Origin: Kiloniellaceae bacterium | GTDB taxonomy: Bacteria > Pseudomonadota > Alphaproteobacteria > Kiloniellales > Kiloniellaceae | Direction: 5' to 3' | DNA length: 11,529 nucleotides | Assembly (NCBI GenBank): GCA_021776145.1 | Contig: JAJFGM010000021.1 | Location: 1 to 11,529 of the forward strand | The notes under the pieces: model-generated | What the model saw: only the letters and a program-made list of their open reading frames with translations | Database searches by the model: none | Told to the model about the DNA's origin: nothing | Shown: positions 1-6,573 of the stretch, one piece after another | Layout of the letters: each line of letters opens with the position of its first letter | Position numbering within the stretch: position 1 is the stretch's first letter | Made by a program: the position numbers and the translations under genes

Positions 1-85
1 TCAGCCGGGTTGAATATATGTGCTTTCCCGATACGACGCCAGATAGGGTTACGGCAAGATGCAATCGGCCGCGAAAGCAAGCCAC

Positions 86-1801
86 TCAGAACGCCGCGGC
101 GGCGTCCTGGCGCCTCAGGTAGTCGCTCGATACGGCAACCCACTTGGGCCGCGAGCCAATCCCGGGGATCATCCCACCGGTGGTGAACGCGAGCTCATCG
201 TCGATCGTTTCGCGAAGGCCTGGACCATAAGTGCGGCGCACCGCCGCGGTCTCAAATCCGAGCAATTGAAGCAGGGTCGGGAAAATATTGAAATGGCTGG
301 CCTGGTTGTGGTTCAGCTCGGCTGCGGCGTGAAACTGGGTACGCAATCGCGGCTCGTCCGTGAAGACCACCAGGGGGACGATACCTTCGGCGGCGTGCGG
401 CGATTCCGTCCGGCAGTGCGTGCCGGGGAAAGCGCTTTCCATCAGATGCTGGCCGTGATCGGACGAATAGACGATGACGCTGTCGCTCAGATCAAGGTCT
501 TCGAATAGTCGACGGAAAAAGGCATCGACGGCCCAGCGGACACCGTTCTTGTAGGAATTTATCAAGCGTTCGCGGCTTTCCCCGGCCGCTTCCCTTGGTC
601 CAAGTTGCGGCAGGAATAGCGCCGCGTCGGGCGGATACGTCTGACCGTAAGGGAAATGGACCCCAACCTTGTTGATATAAATGAGGCTCGGCGTGTCACG
701 CGCCAGGAGGCCTTTCAAGGTATCGGCAACCTTCATGTCGCGCCATTGCTTTTCGACGCCGTCGAACTGAATGAACTCGTCGATCCATGCGAGTTCGCCG
801 GCATGCATGAAGTTTTGCAGTCCACCGCCGGTCTGCTGCGCGTCCACAAAGACCGTTCGGAAGCCAGCCGCTTGGGCGAATTGCCAGACCGTCGGCCCGT
901 CGAAAAGATTGTCCGGCAGCCGATGGCGCTGTGCGCCAAAACGTAGAATCGCGTTTGAATGGGCGCTACAGTTGGCTCCTGACGCGGCAATACCGAAGTT
1001 GGCGAGGCGCGGCACAAGAGACAGCAGATAAGGTGTGGTGTCACGTCTTAGGTTGAGGTCGATGAAGTCGCCGCGAATACTCTCATCCAAAAGCAACACG
1101 ATATGCCGCACCTGCTTTTCGCCATGGCGCGGCAGCAGGGCAACGGAACCGGCCTGCGCGCCCATGTCGAGACGGGATAGGTGGTTGGCGACGAACACGC
1201 CGGCAAGCACCGGAGGCGCGATCTGCTGCGGCAAACCCTGGGGGTAGTGCTTATGGTTGTAAATTACCGCCAGCACGGCGAACACAGGCAGCATCGGCAC
1301 CCAGGACATGCCACCCAACAGCTTACGCAGCCACTGTGGGTAACTCGGTAGCGGCCACAGAATCGCCGCCAAGCCCGCCAGCATCGAAAGTCCTGCCACC
1401 TGCAGGTCGCCACGGTAGAATTCGAATGCGTCTGCGAAGTTTCCGCGCGCCTGCCACAGCAGGTGGACATCGCTCAGGGTAAGGTCGCTGCCCATGACGT
1501 TCTGGAACGCCTTGCCGGCCACCGCCGAGGCGCAGAACAACAGCGCCCAAAACAGGCGCCAACGCAGCCGCGGCAGAAAGGCCACCAAACCGACGGCAAG
1601 GAGCGAGGTGCCCCAAATCAGCAGGAAATAGCCCGCCCCCAAGAGCTCTCCGCGCTCGATTAGCAAGCGGTAGTTCCGGAACACCCCGTCGTTCGTTAAC
1701 TGCAAGAAGACCGCCAGCAGCAGGAGCTTTGGCAGCACACTGAATAATAGGCGCTTCGTCGTGCGCCCGGTTCCGTTGCGATTTACTACTCGGCTGATCA
1801 T
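86..1801 (-). CDS. Membrane sulfatase / phosphoethanolamine-transferase family protein
   Basis: Inner-membrane enzyme of the alkaline-phosphatase superfamily, resembling EptA/MCR-type phosphoethanolamine transferases in layout: about five hydrophobic segments (near residues 17-34, 56-76, 82-96, 134-150, 166-181), then a periplasmic catalytic domain from about residue 230. The metal-site residues can be picked out: E240 in LLLDESIRGDF, H382 in VGVHFPYG, D448 and H449 in SSDHGQHL, H462 in GTHC. The nucleophile position, Thr four residues after a Cys in EptA/MCR-1, appears to be S282 in NCSAHSNA. The second Cys of the family disulfide (C+10) is replaced by Phe. I chose the ATG at 1801; a TTG start at 1813 would add four residues, and neither has a clear ribosome binding site. 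It is divergent from the ligase-carrier-MBOAT operon, so a role in the same envelope modification is inferred. The transferred group is unknown: it could be a phosphoethanolamine transferase, another phosphotransferase, a hydrolase or a sulfatase. Confidence 0.85.
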   Translation of the reverse strand: MISRVVNRNGTGRTTKRLLFSVLPKLLLLAVFLQLTNDGVFRNYRLLIERGELLGAGYFLLIWGTSLLAVGLVAFLPRLRWRLFWALLFCASAVAGKAFQNVMGSDLTLSDVHLLWQARGNFADAFEFYRGDLQVAGLSMLAGLAAILWPLPSYPQWLRKLLGGMSWVPMLPVFAVLAVIYNHKHYPQGLPQQIAPPVLAGVFVANHLSRLDMGAQAGSVALLPRHGEKQVRHIVLLLDESIRGDFIDLNLRRDTTPYLLSLVPRLANFGIAASGANCSAHSNAILRFGAQRHRLPDNLFDGPTVWQFAQAAGFRTVFVDAQQTGGGLQNFMHAGELAWIDEFIQFDGVEKQWRDMKVADTLKGLLARDTPSLIYINKVGVHFPYGQTYPPDAALFLPQLGPREAAGESRERLINSYKNGVRWAVDAFFRRLFEDLDLSDSVIVYSSDHGQHLMESAFPGTHCRTESPHAAEGIVPLVVFTDEPRLRTQFHAAAELNHNQASHFNIFPTLLQLLGFETAAVRRTYGPGLRETIDDELAFTTGGMIPGIGSRPKWVAVSSDYLRRQDAAAAF

Positions 1802-2055
1802 GTCATCAGGCAATTGGCCACTGAAACCAATGAATGAGCACGAGATCGCCTAAGTTCCTCAAGAGTCTCTCACGCCCGAATCTTGACCAATCATGCCGCA
1901 TTCAGCCTTAAGGAAAGCTCTACAAATCGAAGGCAAGTTATAGACTTAGCCGTATTTTTGACGCGATGCTCCGGGGTACCGAGTATTGTTCCTATCTTAA
2001 TCAGATTACCTTAGTCTTTCCTTTGGCAATAGTTGCATTGCGTGACAGTCTACCC
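1802..2055. promoter_or_regulatory. Divergent intergenic region
   Basis: This stretch separates the sulfatase-like gene (minus) from the ligase operon (plus) and must carry the promoters for both. It is visibly more AT-rich than the flanking genes, including the 90 bases after the ATG at 1966 that would belong to the ligase if that upstream start were used. Isolated boxes occur (TTGACC at 1883-1888, TTGACG at 1958-1963, TATAGA at 1939-1944), but none pairs with a good partner at 16-18 bases, so I do not call a specific promoter. No convincing operator palindrome was seen. Confidence 0.35.
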
Positions 2056-3630
2056 ATGCCGTTCGCACAGTCCATTGGCCGTCTGGTCGAACCTCTCGAG
2101 GGTCGGATTTGGCCGGCCGAGGAGATCCGCTCGGAGATTGCCGGCCGGACGGCGCACTTCGCCGCCCAGGGCATGGGATCCGGCGACCGCGTCTTCATCA
2201 CCTTCGGAAACGACGGCGACTTTTTTCTTGATCTCTTGGCGATTTGGGCGCGCGGCGCCTGTGCCGTCCCGCTCGATCCGCGGCTGACCGATTTCGAAGT
2301 CGAGAACCTGGCAAAGAGCGCCCAACCACGTTTCATCCTTTTCAAAGCGGACATCGGCGGCGAATTGACCCGGCGCTTGACGGCGCTCGACATGGACTTC
2401 ATTCGCAGCGACGAACCGCGCAAGCCGGCGCCGGCCGCGGCGCCGGCCGTCGTACTGCCCGATAGCGAAGCCCTGATCCTCTTTACCTCGGGCAGCACTG
2501 GCGCGCCAAAGGGGGTCGTTCACAGTCACCGCTCGCTTCTGGCGCAATGGGTCTGCCTGCGCCAGGCCCTGGATCCGGCGCTCTTTCAACGCAGTCTTTG
2601 TCTGCTGCCGACGCACTTCGGCCACGGCCTTATTTGCAATAGCCTTTTTCCTTGGCTTTCCGGCAAGGATCTCTATGTCCTGCCGTCCTTCACGCCGGAT
2701 GTCATCATGCGCTTGGGCCGAATTGTCGACGATCACGACATCACCTTCCTGTCATCGGTTCCGGCAGTCTGGCAAATAGCCCTCAAGCTTGCGGCTCCGC
2801 CGAAAAAAAACAGCCTGCGGCAGGTATTTTGTGGCTCGGCCCCTTTGACGGAACACCTTTGGCGTCAGATCCAGGACTGGTGCGATACGAGCCACGTCGC
2901 CAACAGTTACGGCATTACCGAAACCGCGAGTTGGATCGCCGGCACGACGATGCCCGGTTTCGTGCCAGAGGACGGATTGATTGGCATCCCTTGGGGCAGC
3001 ACGATCAAGATCCTTAACGAATCCTCCGAGGATGCCCCCGGAAACGACCGCGGAAACGCCCATGGGGACATCGTTGGGAGCAGTTGGAGCAATGCGCCGA
3101 TCGATCTGTTGGACGGCTGCCAGCCGCATCAGGAAGGGCAAATCTGGGTCAAGAGTCCGGCGGTGATGAAAGGCTATCTGGACCGCGAGGATTTGACCGC
3201 CGCGGCCCTGCGCCAGGGCTGGTTCGCGACTGGCGACATCGGACTGCTGGACAGCCGGGGCTGTCTCCACCTACGCGGCCGCGAGCGCGACGAGATCAAC
3301 AAGGGCGGCATGAAGATCTATCCCATCGACATCGAAGCCGTGGCCGAGCGCTTCCCCGGCGTCAGCGACTGCTGCTGTTTTGCCTACGATGCACCGCCCT
3401 ACGGCCAGAATGTCGGCGTCGCCCTGGTCCTGGCCGAAGCGGAGATCGGCATCGTCGCCGAGCTCTATCGTTGGATGACGGAACACCTGGCCGAGCACAA
3501 GATGCCGGCACGCTGGTTCGCCGTCGATCACATAGCGCGCAGCAGCCGCGGCAAGGTCAACCGGGCCAGCGTGGCCGCCGCCTGCAGCGCGCTCACGCCG
3601 CTCGACATAACCAAACTGGTGACGCGATGA
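2056..3630 (+). CDS. AMP-forming acyl ligase (acyl-CoA synthetase / DltA-like superfamily)
   Basis: Member of the ANL adenylate-forming superfamily, which activates a carboxylic acid with ATP and passes it to a thiol. Given the next gene, the thiol is probably the phosphopantetheine arm of a carrier protein. Numbered from the ATG at 2056, the core motifs are all present: P-loop TSGSTGAPKG at 144-153, NSYGITET at 283-290, TGD at 392-394, the hinge GRERDEINKGG at 408-418, and the C-terminal catalytic lysine K500 in SRGKVNR. At 524 residues the length is normal for a stand-alone ligase. A hydrophilic Gly/Asn/Asp-rich insert lies around residues 321-359. An ATG at 1966 would add 30 residues, but that stretch is AT-rich and unlike the family, so 2056 is preferred; TTG at 2038 is also possible. 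No clear ribosome binding site precedes any of them. The stop overlaps the carrier start by four bases. The acid substrate cannot be inferred. Confidence 0.88.
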   Translation: MPFAQSIGRLVEPLEGRIWPAEEIRSEIAGRTAHFAAQGMGSGDRVFITFGNDGDFFLDLLAIWARGACAVPLDPRLTDFEVENLAKSAQPRFILFKADIGGELTRRLTALDMDFIRSDEPRKPAPAAAPAVVLPDSEALILFTSGSTGAPKGVVHSHRSLLAQWVCLRQALDPALFQRSLCLLPTHFGHGLICNSLFPWLSGKDLYVLPSFTPDVIMRLGRIVDDHDITFLSSVPAVWQIALKLAAPPKKNSLRQVFCGSAPLTEHLWRQIQDWCDTSHVANSYGITETASWIAGTTMPGFVPEDGLIGIPWGSTIKILNESSEDAPGNDRGNAHGDIVGSSWSNAPIDLLDGCQPHQEGQIWVKSPAVMKGYLDREDLTAAALRQGWFATGDIGLLDSRGCLHLRGRERDEINKGGMKIYPIDIEAVAERFPGVSDCCCFAYDAPPYGQNVGVALVLAEAEIGIVAELYRWMTEHLAEHKMPARWFAVDHIARSSRGKVNRASVAAACSALTPLDITKLVTR

Positions 3631-3881
3631 ACCGGCCCAAGCCGCGCCACCGGGTGATCGAGTTCCTTGCGACCATAAGCCGACCCGATCAGCCTGTCGA
3701 GGCGCTGGAGGGAACGGCGAACCTGGTCGAAGCCGGACTTGTCGACTCCTTCGCCATCCTCGAAATCATCTCTTTCCTGGAAGCTGAATTCGGCATCGAT
3801 TTCGAAGCCGGCGGCATCAATCCTGACGACGTCGCGTCGATCGATAACATCCTGGCGCTTATCGAGAGCAAAACCGGATGA
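3627..3881 (+). CDS. Acyl carrier protein (phosphopantetheine-binding)
   Basis: An 84-residue acidic, predicted four-helix protein with the length and layout of a stand-alone carrier protein. The attachment site is S41 in the sequence EAGLVDSFAILEII; this Asp-Ser motif followed by a hydrophobic helix is the hallmark of the family. A 4'-phosphopantetheinyl transferase encoded elsewhere would be needed. The gene lies between the ligase and the MBOAT protein with ATGA overlaps on both sides (3627-3630 and 3878-3881), which implies translational coupling and similar dosage. A weak Shine-Dalgarno (GGTGA) lies a few bases before the ATG. The ligase, carrier, MBOAT order parallels DltA, DltC and DltB in function, although the dlt order is A-B-C-D. 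A role in fatty-acid synthesis is less likely given the context. The product is about as long as DltC. Confidence 0.88.
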   Translation: MNRPKPRHRVIEFLATISRPDQPVEALEGTANLVEAGLVDSFAILEIISFLEAEFGIDFEAGGINPDDVASIDNILALIESKTG

Positions 3882-5353
3882 GCCTGGCCGGGTTTTTTCG
3901 ACCGGCAACACGGATGCACAAAGCGCTCCGCCTCAACGAGCTGGCGCAGACGCCCGGCGGGAAGGTCTTGCTGTGGGGCTGTGCCAGCGCCCTGCTGTGG
4001 CTGATGACCGACAGCCTGTCCGTAGCGGTGCTCTTTGCCTTATTCCTGTGGAAACCGGAGCAGCGGACGGTCATTCTCTGTCTCGGCTCCTTGTGGGTCG
4101 GCTACGAGCTCCTGGCACCGATTGGCGGCCTCTCGATCGCAACGCTTGGGATTGCCTTTTCGGCGCTTGCGCTCGGGCTCTATGCGGCCTTTCTCGCGGC
4201 GCGCAACTTCGAGCATCTGCCAAAGGTCGCGCAGCGCCATCCGCAGCTTATCTTGCACGCCCTTTTGTGGTGCGCCTTGCTGTCGCTGTGGTGGGCGCTG
4301 CCACGCGATCCGCCGAGCCGGCTCCACGCCGCCGCCTTGACCCCGGTGTTGGCCTTCCTGGTGTGGCGCATCGGTTATCTTTTCCTGGCGGCGCGGCGCG
4401 GCAGCCTGAAAGGCGCGCGCTTTCGCGATCACCTGTTCTATTTGCTGCCCGCGTTCGGCGGCACAAACGTGCCATTCGGCAAGGGCCACGACACGCTCGC
4501 CAAGGTGCGCGCGGATTCGCCAGACGCCATCGCCGCTTGCCAACTGTCGGGGCTATACCTGCTGCTGCTCGCCTGTTCATGGAAGGTCGCAAGGAAGTTC
4601 ATCGACAGCATCGTCTACGGACGCAACAACGACGGCCTCGGGCGCGCCCTGTCCGAATTCCTGCCAGCGCAGGATTTCGCCCTCATGCCGCTTGCCGGTC
4701 TCATGCAACAGGGCACACAGGCCCCGCTGTCGTTGGCCATGGCTTGGCCGAGCCTGTTCCTCGAACTGATTCACCACACGCTGAGCATCGCAATTATCGG
4801 CCACATCATCGTCGGCAGCCTTCGGTTGTTCGGCTACAACGCCTTGCGCAATACCGACAAACCGCTTTTGGCCCAGACGATCATCGAGTTCTGGAACCGC
4901 TTCTACTATTACTTCAAAGAGCTCCTGGTCGAATTTTTTTTCTATCCAACCTACCTGCGCCTGTTCAAACCGCACCCGCGATTGCGCATCTTCGCCGCGG
5001 TGATGGCCTCCGCCGGCTTCGGCAATCTCTACTACCATGTCCTCCGCGACTTGCCGCGCCTGCAGGAGCTCGGCGTCGACGGCAAGCTCGACTGGTTAGC
5101 CTCGCGTGGCTTCTATTCGCTCCTCCTGGCCCTTGGCATCTTTGTTTCCATGCTGCGCGAGAAAAGCCGCCGCGGTTGCCAGCAGGCATCTCACCATCCG
5201 CTGGTTCGACAGCTGACGATCGCGCGGCGCATCGCCTGCGTCTGGCTGTTCTTCGCGTTGATCCATATCTGGAGCATCTCGGCCAGCACACTGAGTTTCG
5301 CCCAACGCGGCGAGTTCTTTCTCGCTCTCTTCGGTCTGCCGTCGGTGTTTTGA
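3878..5353 (+). CDS. MBOAT-family membrane acyltransferase (DltB/AlgI-like)
   Basis: A 491-residue polytopic membrane protein with roughly ten hydrophobic segments. Residues about 315-361 match the MBOAT signature region: a GYNALRNTDKPLLAQ stretch followed by an FWNRFYYYF segment and aromatic-rich YPTYLR, equivalent to the FWRRWH...YIPL block of AlgI and DltB. The candidate catalytic histidine is H387 in FGNLYYHVLRD. MBOAT proteins of this type accept an acyl group from a carrier thioester on the cytoplasmic face and pass it to an envelope acceptor. Here the carrier gene overlaps the start by four bases. Sequence resemblance to DltB is remote and the family call rests on this central block plus context. 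A loop with a charged stretch (residues about 200-220) and a long cytoplasmic segment near 425-445 are not typical features I can explain. Translation probably depends on coupling, since no strong ribosome binding site is visible. Confidence 0.78.
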   Translation: MSLAGFFRPATRMHKALRLNELAQTPGGKVLLWGCASALLWLMTDSLSVAVLFALFLWKPEQRTVILCLGSLWVGYELLAPIGGLSIATLGIAFSALALGLYAAFLAARNFEHLPKVAQRHPQLILHALLWCALLSLWWALPRDPPSRLHAAALTPVLAFLVWRIGYLFLAARRGSLKGARFRDHLFYLLPAFGGTNVPFGKGHDTLAKVRADSPDAIAACQLSGLYLLLLACSWKVARKFIDSIVYGRNNDGLGRALSEFLPAQDFALMPLAGLMQQGTQAPLSLAMAWPSLFLELIHHTLSIAIIGHIIVGSLRLFGYNALRNTDKPLLAQTIIEFWNRFYYYFKELLVEFFFYPTYLRLFKPHPRLRIFAAVMASAGFGNLYYHVLRDLPRLQELGVDGKLDWLASRGFYSLLLALGIFVSMLREKSRRGCQQASHHPLVRQLTIARRIACVWLFFALIHIWSISASTLSFAQRGEFFLALFGLPSVF

Positions 5354-5421
5354 TTACCCGCTGCAGAAAACCGACAAGCGTCAAGCGGTATCAGCGCCGC
5401 TCGCGGCCTATTTCACGCCGC

Positions 5422-5450
5422 TGGAAAGGTGCGTGGGCGCTACCTATACT
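5422..5450 (+). promoter_or_regulatory. Candidate sigma-70-type promoter for the secreted protein gene
   Basis: TGGAAA at 5422-5427 (four of six matches to TTGACA) and TATACT at 5445-5450 (five of six to TATAAT) are separated by 17 bases. The expected transcription start is near 5457, immediately before the ATG at 5458, so the message would be essentially leaderless. The site lies in the 104-base gap after the MBOAT gene. Confidence 0.4.
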
Positions 5451-5457
5451 TAGAGGG

Positions 5458-6141
5458 ATGAAAGCCCTTCTCCTTGCAGCCGCCCTGTTCGCGGTCGGAC
5501 TCTTGCCGCAGGCCGCGAAGGCGGAGATTTGGGCCGCTGGCGGCTTGCTGTTCAGCGATGAGCTGGGTGGTTTCAAGATTATCTCGGTCTCGGGGCACGG
5601 TACGACCGAGGATCCCATCGTCATCGTCGAGGAACTGATCCGTCTGGGCACGGCCATCCTGGTCATTCGCGTCGACAAGGAAATAATTCAGCCAAGTCTC
5701 GATCTTGCCCGCACAAACTACGTCAACACGGCCTTGGTAAAGATCGTCACCAACGGCACCCGACGGGTCTGGTCCGGGTTCGACCTGGAACTGCGGCAGG
5801 ATCTGAAAAAACCGAGCCCCTATGGGGATGGCCTGTCGTTCGATCAGATGGGCAGCTTTCGCGGCCTCGTCGCCCACGCCGATCGTTTTGCCAGCACGTC
5901 CGAAGTCAGCGAGCCCTTCGACCGCGTGCTTTTCACCAATGGCAGCGTCGATCCAGGCCGCTCGGTGACGATGAGCCTATACATCACCGATCCCACGCCG
6001 GTCTCGGAATTCTACCTGTTTCAGGAGCCAAAGCTCTTGATTGCCGACAACGGCCCCGCCGTTCCGCGGCACAGCCTTGCGCAGTTGCCCTGCAACCGGA
6101 CCAATGTCCGGTGCCCTGACAGCATCTCGCAATCTGATTGA
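5458..6141 (+). CDS. Secreted/periplasmic protein of unknown function
   Basis: A 227-residue protein that I do not recognise. It begins with a clear Sec signal peptide (Lys-2, then a Leu/Ala-rich core) and a likely signal peptidase I site after AKA at residue 22; there is no lipobox. The mature part has alternating hydrophobic and polar stretches that look beta-rich (IISVSGHGT, ILVIRVDKE, VTMSLYITD), and contains NGTRRVWSGFDLELRQ and an SPYGDGLSFDQMGSFRG segment. Two Cys occur only in the tail, which is hydrophilic and ends QLPCNRTNVRCPDSISQSD. The ATG at 5458 is fixed by the signal peptide; GAGGG abuts it directly, too close for a normal Shine-Dalgarno. The frame happens to stay open far upstream, but that part overlaps the MBOAT gene and is not coding. 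It follows the MBOAT gene by 104 bases and may belong to the same envelope system, possibly as an accessory or acceptor-binding factor; this is inference from position. Confidence 0.7.
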   Translation: MKALLLAAALFAVGLLPQAAKAEIWAAGGLLFSDELGGFKIISVSGHGTTEDPIVIVEELIRLGTAILVIRVDKEIIQPSLDLARTNYVNTALVKIVTNGTRRVWSGFDLELRQDLKKPSPYGDGLSFDQMGSFRGLVAHADRFASTSEVSEPFDRVLFTNGSVDPGRSVTMSLYITDPTPVSEFYLFQEPKLLIADNGPAVPRHSLAQLPCNRTNVRCPDSISQSD

Positions 6142-6151
6142 AATGAAATTC

Positions 6152-6166
6152 GACGGTCAGGCCGTC
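6152..6166 (-). terminator. Weak hairpin downstream of the tRNA pair
   Basis: GACGG and CCGTC form a five-base stem with a five-base loop. On the minus strand it lies about 32 bases beyond the 3' end of the tRNA-Leu(CAG) and is followed by GAATTTCATTTC, a broken T-rich tail. On the plus strand there is no T-run. It could end tRNA transcription, but the stem is short. Confidence 0.3.
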
Positions 6167-6197
6167 AAGGAGGGATCCAGGAGGGGTATTGTGGTTT

Positions 6198-6284
6198 TGG
6201 TGCGGCTGAGAGGACTCGAACCTCCACTCCCTTACGAGAACTAGCACCTGAAGCTAGCGCGTCTACCAATTCCGCCACAGCCGC
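6198..6284 (-). tRNA. tRNA-Leu (anticodon CAG)
   Basis: The reverse strand folds as a class II tRNA of 87 bases: acceptor stem GCGGCTG/CAGCCGC, D-arm GCGGAATTGGTAGACGC, anticodon stem CTAGC/GCTAG around loop TTCAGGT (anticodon CAG, plus-strand positions 6248-6250), a long variable arm TTCTCGTAAGGGAG, and T-arm GGAGGTTCGAGTCCTCT. The discriminator A and an encoded CCA end the gene. The large variable arm and A73 fit leucine. It decodes CUG. It is the second gene of a tandem pair and shares the acceptor stem and D-arm with its neighbour. Confidence 0.95.
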
Positions 6285-6293
6285 AGCACCAAT

Positions 6294-6307
6294 GCCCCAA
6301 AAGGGGC
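6294..6307. other. Intercistronic hairpin between the two tRNA-Leu genes
   Basis: GCCCC and GGGGC form a five-base GC stem with an AAAA loop (TTTT on the minus strand). It lies ten bases upstream of the 5' end of tRNA-Leu(CAG) and about 65 bases downstream of tRNA-Leu(GAG). With no T-run after it, it is more likely a structure in the joint precursor, perhaps relevant to processing, than a terminator. Confidence 0.4.
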
Positions 6308-6372
6308 CAAACCATTTGCCGCCGGAAACAGCAACAACCTCCTATATACCCAGGCCCCTCGCAAGAAGGCCT

Positions 6373-6459
6373 TGGTGCGGCTGAGAGGACTTGAACCTCC
6401 ACTGGGTTTCCCCAACAGCGCCCTCAACGCTGCGCGTCTACCAATTCCGCCACAGCCGC
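6373..6459 (-). tRNA. tRNA-Leu (anticodon GAG)
   Basis: The reverse strand is an 87-base class II tRNA with acceptor stem GCGGCTG/CAGCCGC, the same D-arm as the neighbouring tRNA, anticodon stem CAGCG/CGCTG around loop TTGAGGG (anticodon GAG, plus-strand positions 6423-6425), variable arm TTGGGGAAACCCAG, T-arm GGAGGTTCAAGTCCTCT, discriminator A and encoded CCA. It decodes CUC and CUU. It is first in transcription order, behind the promoter at 6502-6529. Near identity to the CAG tRNA outside the anticodon and variable arms suggests that one arose by duplication. Confidence 0.95.
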
Positions 6460-6501
6460 ATGCGAAAACAGAGCCCTAGGGCCCGTCGTCACGGAGCCGG
6501 A

Positions 6502-6529
6502 TTTATACCGACCATTTTCAAAAGGGCAA
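6502..6529 (-). promoter_or_regulatory. Promoter of the tRNA-Leu pair
   Basis: On the minus strand, TTGCCC (6529-6524) and TATAAA (6507-6502) are 16 bases apart. The predicted start is near 6495, about 36 bases before the mature 5' end of tRNA-Leu(GAG). The bases after the -10 box (TCCGGCTCC) form a GC-rich discriminator, typical of stringently controlled stable-RNA promoters. Confidence 0.6.
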
Positions 6530-6573
6530 TCGAAATCTCATCCTGCCGGGGGATACGCGCCGGTGCCTCCGGG

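Noticed and set aside
59..508. Plus-strand open frame opposite the end of the sulfatase-like gene
   Set aside because: The minus strand carries the DHG and metal-binding motifs over this stretch; the plus frame has no recognisable features.
2050..2736. Minus-strand open frame antisense to the acyl ligase
   Set aside because: Antisense to clear ligase motifs, with no recognisable domain or ribosome binding site.
3739..5457. Long open plus-strand frame upstream of, and in frame with, the exported protein gene
   Set aside because: It overlaps the carrier and MBOAT genes in another frame, is Arg/Pro/Ala-rich with no family motifs, and is a by-product of high GC content; only the part from 5458 has a signal peptide and coding character.
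6095..6112. Perfect seven-base hairpin ACCGGAC-CAAT-GTCCGGT near the end of the exported protein gene
   Set aside because: It lies inside the coding region and has no T-run on either strand, so I do not call it a terminator; it could be chance or a minor RNA structure.
6343..6348. TATATA on the minus strand between the two tRNA genes as a separate promoter for tRNA-Leu(CAG)
   Set aside because: No -35 box lies at an acceptable distance (the only candidate, TTGCGA, is 10 bases away).
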